DNA of 8,802 nucleotides from Anaerolineae bacterium (GTDB lineage Bacteria > Chloroflexota > Anaerolineae > Aggregatilineales > Phototrophicaceae): NCBI GenBank assembly GCA_028284565.1, contig JANQRM010000706.1:1-8802 (forward strand), read 5' to 3'. Shown piece by piece: positions 6,092-8,802 of this stretch. The notes under the pieces are model-generated. The model was not told where the DNA came from and did not search any database. It saw only the letters and a program-made list of their open reading frames with translations. A program made the translations under genes and the position numbers. Numbering within the stretch: position 1 is the stretch's first letter; each line of letters opens with the position of its first letter.

Positions 6092-7820
6092 CATCATTAC
6101 CCTCCCCTTTAAATTTTGAAGGGGAGTTTTCATTTGTGCTAAAATCATCCTCATGGAGCTTTGCTCGAACACTGATAAATCTGTCCGCCCATTGCTTGAG
6201 ACGAAAGTCTACAATTCTGTGTGTGTCTAAATCAAATACAATATAATCAATTATGTTCTTTGCCATGCCTTGCTTGTCTTGTGTATCTCCACCTTTCCAC
6301 AAGGTACTTATTTTATCGATTACTCTAACACAAGTAGCCAATTCGACCACAATCTCTTTTTCTTCAAGTGCTCGTGCTTCCCATAAATCGATATCACGTT
6401 CGGCTTGTTCTTTTCGTAGAATGTACTCTTCTCGGTTCAGGTCGCCATCTAGATAGAGCATTTTTGCGGCTTGCAAACGTTTCTTTGCCTGTGAAATTTT
6501 GGTACGACGTTCTGCTTCAAGGTTACGGGAGTCACCTTCATAGTTGATAAAGTTGTTTGCGGACAACGCAAGCTGATTGAGTCTGTCAACTTGATCCTTT
6601 CGGATGACCAGCAAATCTAATAAGCGACTTACTTCATTTTCTAGGACTTCTGCTAGGACTGACCTATTTGTGCAACCACAAGTAACCCCAGTTTTATGTC
6701 GATAGCGTCGATGACCTTTTCCATTTTTCTTTCCAGTCAATTTTGTTTGTAGCTTAATATTGCTTTGCTCATATGCGATTTGCTCACAATGAGCACATCG
6801 AACCATACCTGCTAATGGGTAAGGAAAAGCCTTTTTAGTGATCCCATGATCTTTGTTGCTACGAATTGTTCGTTTAATCCGTGTCTCGCCCACCGCATAA
6901 AGTAAACTGATAGGGAAAACAGCCTTATCTGGATCAAGGTCCACTTTATCTGGGTGATAGTCCATTAAATCGCGTTCCCTTGCGCGTGACCCAAAGACGA
7001 CACCACCATATTCAGCCCAATTGGATACCACTCGTCGAACATCCTCGGCATGTATCGGTCTTGGTTTACCATAGCGATCACGAAAAGCCCAACCTTCTGC
7101 ATGTAGCTTGTACGCAATTTTTTCAAACCCGAACTTGTTGCTAGAATAGATTTCTAGAATCAGATGAGCACAATCATAATAAGATCGCCATATGGCTTCA
7201 TCACTTGGTAGTTGATTTTTTGGATTGTCAGAAAATAATCCATCAGATAATAACCATGCTCCTTGCTCACTCGGAATTAGTTTTCCAGTCTTATCGCGTT
7301 GAGTCCCAAAGGGCGGAATACCAATCGTAATACCGCGTTTTTTGCGGTAACTCACACTATCTTTTGCGCGTTGTGAAATGTCTTCCGCATACCATTCATC
7401 GAAGATAGCACTTAATTGGGCAACGGCTCTTCCTTGAGGACTAGAAAAATCAATTTGCTTATTCGGTGCCGCTAGAATGAGACGTATTCCGTAACTGTCA
7501 ACAAGATCTAGTAAGTTACCAATGCGCCAACCCTTGCGATGGAGTCGTGAGAGGTCATTGGCAACAAGAGCAACCACATCTTTATCACTCAACCGTTTTT
7601 CGAGAGCAAGCCAACTGGGACGATTCTTGACAGATCGACCCGATTTATGTCCTTCAGCATCCTCATACCATTCGGGTATCCAGTTGTGTTGGTTACAAAT
7701 GACTTGAATATTTGCCCTCTGGCGTTCAGGACTATTGGTATCACTCTCGTCAATCGTTTGTGATTGACGAACATAGCACAGTGCGATATTGTGAATAACA
7801 GGCTTCTTCTTGCGAGGCAT
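6054..7820 (-). CDS. Large serine recombinase (site-specific integrase)
   Basis: 588 residues. The N-terminal resolvase domain (about 11-165) carries the nucleophile S20 in YVRQS plus conserved arginines (SPERQ region, GRSVKNRP, LSRLHRKG). It is followed by the recombinase domain (about 165-330; IPPFG at 168-172), a zinc ribbon with CAHC (342-345) and CGC (381-383), and a coiled coil (about 435-490) with the YLDGDLNREEY motif typical of large serine integrases. It cuts and rejoins two att sites through a Ser-DNA link, inserting or excising its element. ATG start with AGGAG (7827-7831) 6 nt upstream. The last ~25 residues are encoded by the tRNA terminator and tRNA-Glu, so the ancestral C-terminus was probably nearer residue 560. 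The 5' leader can fold over the ribosome site. Compared with the host genes it uses a different gene neighbourhood and no operon partner is visible. Confidence 0.95.
   Translation of the reverse strand: MPRKKKPVIHNIALCYVRQSQTIDESDTNSPERQRANIQVICNQHNWIPEWYEDAEGHKSGRSVKNRPSWLALEKRLSDKDVVALVANDLSRLHRKGWRIGNLLDLVDSYGIRLILAAPNKQIDFSSPQGRAVAQLSAIFDEWYAEDISQRAKDSVSYRKKRGITIGIPPFGTQRDKTGKLIPSEQGAWLLSDGLFSDNPKNQLPSDEAIWRSYYDCAHLILEIYSSNKFGFEKIAYKLHAEGWAFRDRYGKPRPIHAEDVRRVVSNWAEYGGVVFGSRARERDLMDYHPDKVDLDPDKAVFPISLLYAVGETRIKRTIRSNKDHGITKKAFPYPLAGMVRCAHCEQIAYEQSNIKLQTKLTGKKNGKGHRRYRHKTGVTCGCTNRSVLAEVLENEVSRLLDLLVIRKDQVDRLNQLALSANNFINYEGDSRNLEAERRTKISQAKKRLQAAKMLYLDGDLNREEYILRKEQAERDIDLWEARALEEKEIVVELATCVRVIDKISTLWKGGDTQDKQGMAKNIIDYIVFDLDTHRIVDFRLKQWADRFISVRAKLHEDDFSTNENSPSKFKGEGNDVAPTGLEPVSPP
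6102..6130 (+). terminator. Rho-independent terminator of tRNA-Glu
   Basis: Perfect 8-bp stem CTCCCCTT (6102-6109) / AAGGGGAG (6119-6126) that can extend by three more pairs through the AT-rich loop, followed directly by TTTT. The same bases code for SPSKFKGEG in the recombinase frame on the other strand. Confidence 0.85.
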
Positions 7821-7881
7821 GACAGACTCCTAAGATTTGTTTGATGGTAGCAGATAAACCACCAACATGATAAAGTCTGTC
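7821..7881 (-). promoter_or_regulatory. Nested hairpin in the recombinase mRNA leader, overlapping its ribosome site
   Basis: Reading the minus strand, GACAGACT (7881-7874) is the perfect complement of AGTCTGTC (7828-7821), which overlaps the last two bases of the AGGAG ribosome site and ends one base before the ATG. Inside it, TTGGTGGT (7865-7858) pairs with ACCATCAA (7848-7841) with one G-U pair that would be an A-C mismatch on the other strand. ACCTCC (7888-7883) just outside could also pair with the ribosome site. This fits translational control of the integrase; no ligand or protein partner can be named. Confidence 0.5.
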
Positions 7882-7919
7882 GGAGGTCTCTGTACTAGCT
7901 TGGATAGTGCATTGACTAG

Positions 7920-7950
7920 GGTAGTTGGGTGTTCCTAGCACTCAGCTACC
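7920..7950 (+). repeat. 12-bp hairpin upstream of the recombinase
   Basis: On the plus strand GGTAGTTGGGTG (7920-7931) pairs along its whole length with CACTCAGCTACC (7939-7950), including two G-U pairs, around a 7-nt loop. The two wobbles become mismatches on the minus strand, so an RNA from the plus strand is favoured. A further small stem ACATC-tcc-GATGT lies at 7971-7983. Confidence 0.5.
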
Positions 7951-7987
7951 TGCTCAGAGATTAGCGAGAAACATCTCCGATGTCAAC

Positions 7988-8236
7988 TCACTCATTGGCT
8001 TCAGACTTTGCAAGAACAAGAGCAATAGCCAATAGAAAATCTGAGAAGCCTGAAATCTTGTCTTGTTTTGATTTAATGTTCTCATCATCAAGTTCATCAA
8101 ATACATGACGGGAGAAGTTTCGAGTGGTTGTTTCAGATGGTAGCTTGTACTTGAGCTTTAGTTTATCCGACGTTTTGGACAGAGCTGCTTCCTTAATAGA
8201 TTTACTGCGAGTTCTATTTAACCAGAATCCAGCCAT
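7988..8236 (-). CDS. Doubtful small hypothetical protein (82 aa)
   Basis: An 82-codon frame in the same direction as the recombinase, 167 bp upstream of it. The product is lysine/serine rich in the first half, has an acidic patch (DELDDE, about 47-52) and ends in a short hydrophobic helix (FLLAIALVLA, about 67-76). I recognise no family. There is no Shine-Dalgarno sequence before the ATG and no alternative start before the upstream stop, so it may not be translated. The composition is protein-like rather than a pure antisense shadow, which is the only reason to keep it. Confidence 0.35.
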   Translation of the reverse strand: MAGFWLNRTRSKSIKEAALSKTSDKLKLKYKLPSETTTRNFSRHVFDELDDENIKSKQDKISGFSDFLLAIALVLAKSEANE

Positions 8237-8332
8237 AGTACGTAAAGCAAATAGGACAAACTTCTGTCGAAAAGTGACATACTACAATGTAATATTTCCG
8301 TATTACGCACTCAAAATAGCTACTGGTGCGTT

Positions 8333-8360
8333 ATCTTGGCATGGTCTACCACGCCAAGAT
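8333..8360 (-). repeat. Long hairpin next to the structured block
   Basis: ATCTTGGC (8333-8340) and GCCAAGAT (8353-8360) are perfect complements and the pairing continues with TGGT/ACCA. The single A-C mismatch on the plus strand becomes a G-U pair on the minus strand, giving a continuous 12-bp stem with a TAGA loop, so a minus-strand transcript or DNA cruciform is favoured. Confidence 0.6.
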
Positions 8361-8402
8361 GCTGCCCACACCCCGGTGTGATGTCAGCAGTGCGTCACGT
8401 AA

Positions 8403-8632
8403 GGGTGGTGCCTCAGCCTCTCTGGTGCATGAGGAGCAAGCGTTTTAGCTTGCTAGACCTTCAGCCTTGTCTCCAATCAATTGTGATGTGTCTGTGATAA
8501 CCTCTGTCTGATACGGGGTTTCTATCTGGAAGGCTGAAGGGGTCTAGGGCTGTCTGGTGGACAGCCAACATCGTTGCCAGACGATGTTACGGGTTGTTGA
8601 GCGCAACCAAAAGGCTGTATACCAAACCATCC
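8403..8632 (+). ncRNA. Candidate structured RNA or cruciform region (unknown class)
   Basis: A chain of stems covers the segment. Outer helices GGGTGGT (8403-8409)/ACCATCC (8626-8632, one G-U) and CAGCCT (8414-8419)/AGGCTG (8612-8617) enclose: AGCAAGC/GCTTGCT (8435-8454), a 16-bp arm CTAGACCTTCAGCCTT (8453-8468) pairing with 8530-8547 through one 2-nt bulge, GGCTGTC/GACAGCC (8548-8566), AACATCGT/ACGATGTT (8567-8588) and GGTTG/CAACC (8592-8608). The 16-bp arm carries a further stem AACCTC/GGGGTT (8499-8504/8515-8520). Stems abut with almost no linker, as in folded functional RNAs. G-U pairs in the outer helix and the inner stem favour a plus-strand RNA. I see no promoter good enough to prove transcription, and no match to tmRNA, RNase P, SRP RNA, group I or group II intron cores that I know. 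Confidence 0.4.
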
Positions 8633-8697
8633 CCACTTGAGACTTAGAAATGTCGATAGATAAATTCTTCAACAAGTTAGAGTGATTTGTAAACAAA

Positions 8698-8802
8698 CTA
8701 TTGGGATGATGCAATATCAATATGAACCTTAAGCGTTTGTCCTTTGCCGAATAAATCAAACACTTCACCAAATTGCTTAATTCCAACTGTGTGGCTAACC
8801 AG
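8698..8802 (-). CDS. C-terminal fragment of a zinc-type alcohol dehydrogenase (MDR) family protein
   Basis: The last 34 codons of a gene entering from the right edge, ending in TAG at 8698-8700. The residues (VSHTVGIKQFGEVFDLFGKG, then QTLKVHIDI) match the usual end of medium-chain dehydrogenases, where a helix with -F--A/GE-F-L---G is followed by -KV-I--. The catalytic and NAD-binding parts lie outside the window, so substrate and cofactor are unknown. An overlapping longer frame at 8544-8786 on the same strand is out of phase with this and has no coding character. Confidence 0.65.
   Translation of the reverse strand: MVSHTVGIKQFGEVFDLFGKGQTLKVHIDIASSQ

Larger units (their letters stand above)
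6054..8690. mobile_element. Probable small integrated element in tRNA-Glu
   Basis: One junction is placed in the tRNA-Glu 3' half from the recombinase/tRNA overlap. The right limit is a guess: a gene tail that looks like ordinary metabolism (alcohol dehydrogenase family) starts at 8697, so the element could be only about 2.6 kb, carrying the recombinase, one doubtful small ORF and a highly structured segment. No flanking direct repeat was found, so it may equally be a decayed remnant or extend beyond the window with the dehydrogenase as cargo. Confidence 0.4.
8237..8697. other. Non-coding, strongly structured intergenic stretch
   Basis: No reading frame here has a ribosome site or a recognisable product. 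The stretch instead contains a series of perfect inverted repeats, described separately (8333-8360 and 8403-8632), plus CACACC/GGTGTG at 8367-8380 and TTTGT-AA-ACAAA (8686-8697) directly after the dehydrogenase stop. From about 8633 to 8685 I see nothing notable. Confidence 0.7.

Noticed and set aside
7750..7941. Minus-strand 63-codon ORF across the recombinase start
   Set aside because: Out of frame with the recombinase, spans its leader hairpins and has no motif.
8124..8381. Plus-strand 85-codon ORF
   Set aside because: No ribosome site, no family, and its end runs through the 8333-8380 palindromes.
8403..8632. Group I or group II intron, retron or integron attC identity for the structured block
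   Set aside because: No catalytic domain V-like hairpin, no group I core segments, no reverse transcriptase nearby, and the stem ends do not fit the attC consensus.
8626..8640. Weak resemblance of ACCATCCCCACTT to the sequence after tRNA-Glu (from 6099) as a second att copy
   Set aside because: Only about nine matches over a C-rich dozen bases, with no match to the tRNA 3' end itself.
8544..8786. Minus-strand 80-codon ORF
   Set aside because: Overlaps the dehydrogenase tail in another frame and reads through the hairpin block; low-complexity, non-protein-like composition.
1..8802. CRISPR array or defence system genes
   Set aside because: No regularly spaced direct repeats and no Cas, restriction or toxin-antitoxin motifs seen in any credible frame.

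Overview
The window looks like chromosomal DNA of a bacterium, most likely a Chloroflexota (Anaerolineae-type) lineage. This is inferred from moderate GC, frequent GTG/TTG starts, a short single-membrane-segment signal peptidase I, and response regulators fused to class III nucleotide cyclases. No 16S or other marker gene is present, so the assignment is tentative. Sigma-70-like promoters and AGGA/GAGG ribosome sites are easy to see.

Left part (1-5260) is a signalling block. On the minus strand, truncated by the window edge, lies a receiver-GAF-adenylate cyclase protein. Diverging from it on the plus strand are signal peptidase I, a multi-membrane-segment hybrid-less histidine kinase, a single-domain response regulator and a second receiver-cyclase, ending at a hairpin terminator. 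The last three are tightly spaced and read as one operon. The inferred logic is: membrane sensor kinase -> phosphorelay -> receiver domains that switch cyclase output, probably cAMP. Both cyclases share the same linker (DTFERFV) between sensor part and catalytic part.

Middle part (5306-6130): an AlkB/ALKBH8-like Fe(II)/2-oxoglutarate oxygenase on the minus strand and a tRNA-Glu(UUC) on the plus strand diverge from back-to-back promoters (TTGACA-N18-TAAAAT and TTGACT-N17-TATAGT). The tRNA is followed by a strong rho-independent terminator.

Right part (6054-8697) is a probable small mobile element. A 588-residue large serine recombinase points toward the tRNA, and its reading frame runs through the tRNA terminator and into the 3' half of the tRNA gene, the usual signature of an integrase whose attachment site is a tRNA 3' end. 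Upstream of the recombinase there is almost no protein coding, only one weak 82-codon ORF. There is however much secondary structure: a nested hairpin that pairs with part of the recombinase ribosome site, a 12-bp hairpin at 7920-7950, a long hairpin at 8333-8360, and a roughly 230-nt block (8403-8632) of nearly abutting perfect stems enclosed by closing helices. That block looks like an undescribed structured RNA or a cruciform-forming site. I could not match it to any RNA class I know. The window ends in the C-terminal 34 codons of what appears to be a zinc-type alcohol dehydrogenase family gene (minus strand), presumably host chromosome again.
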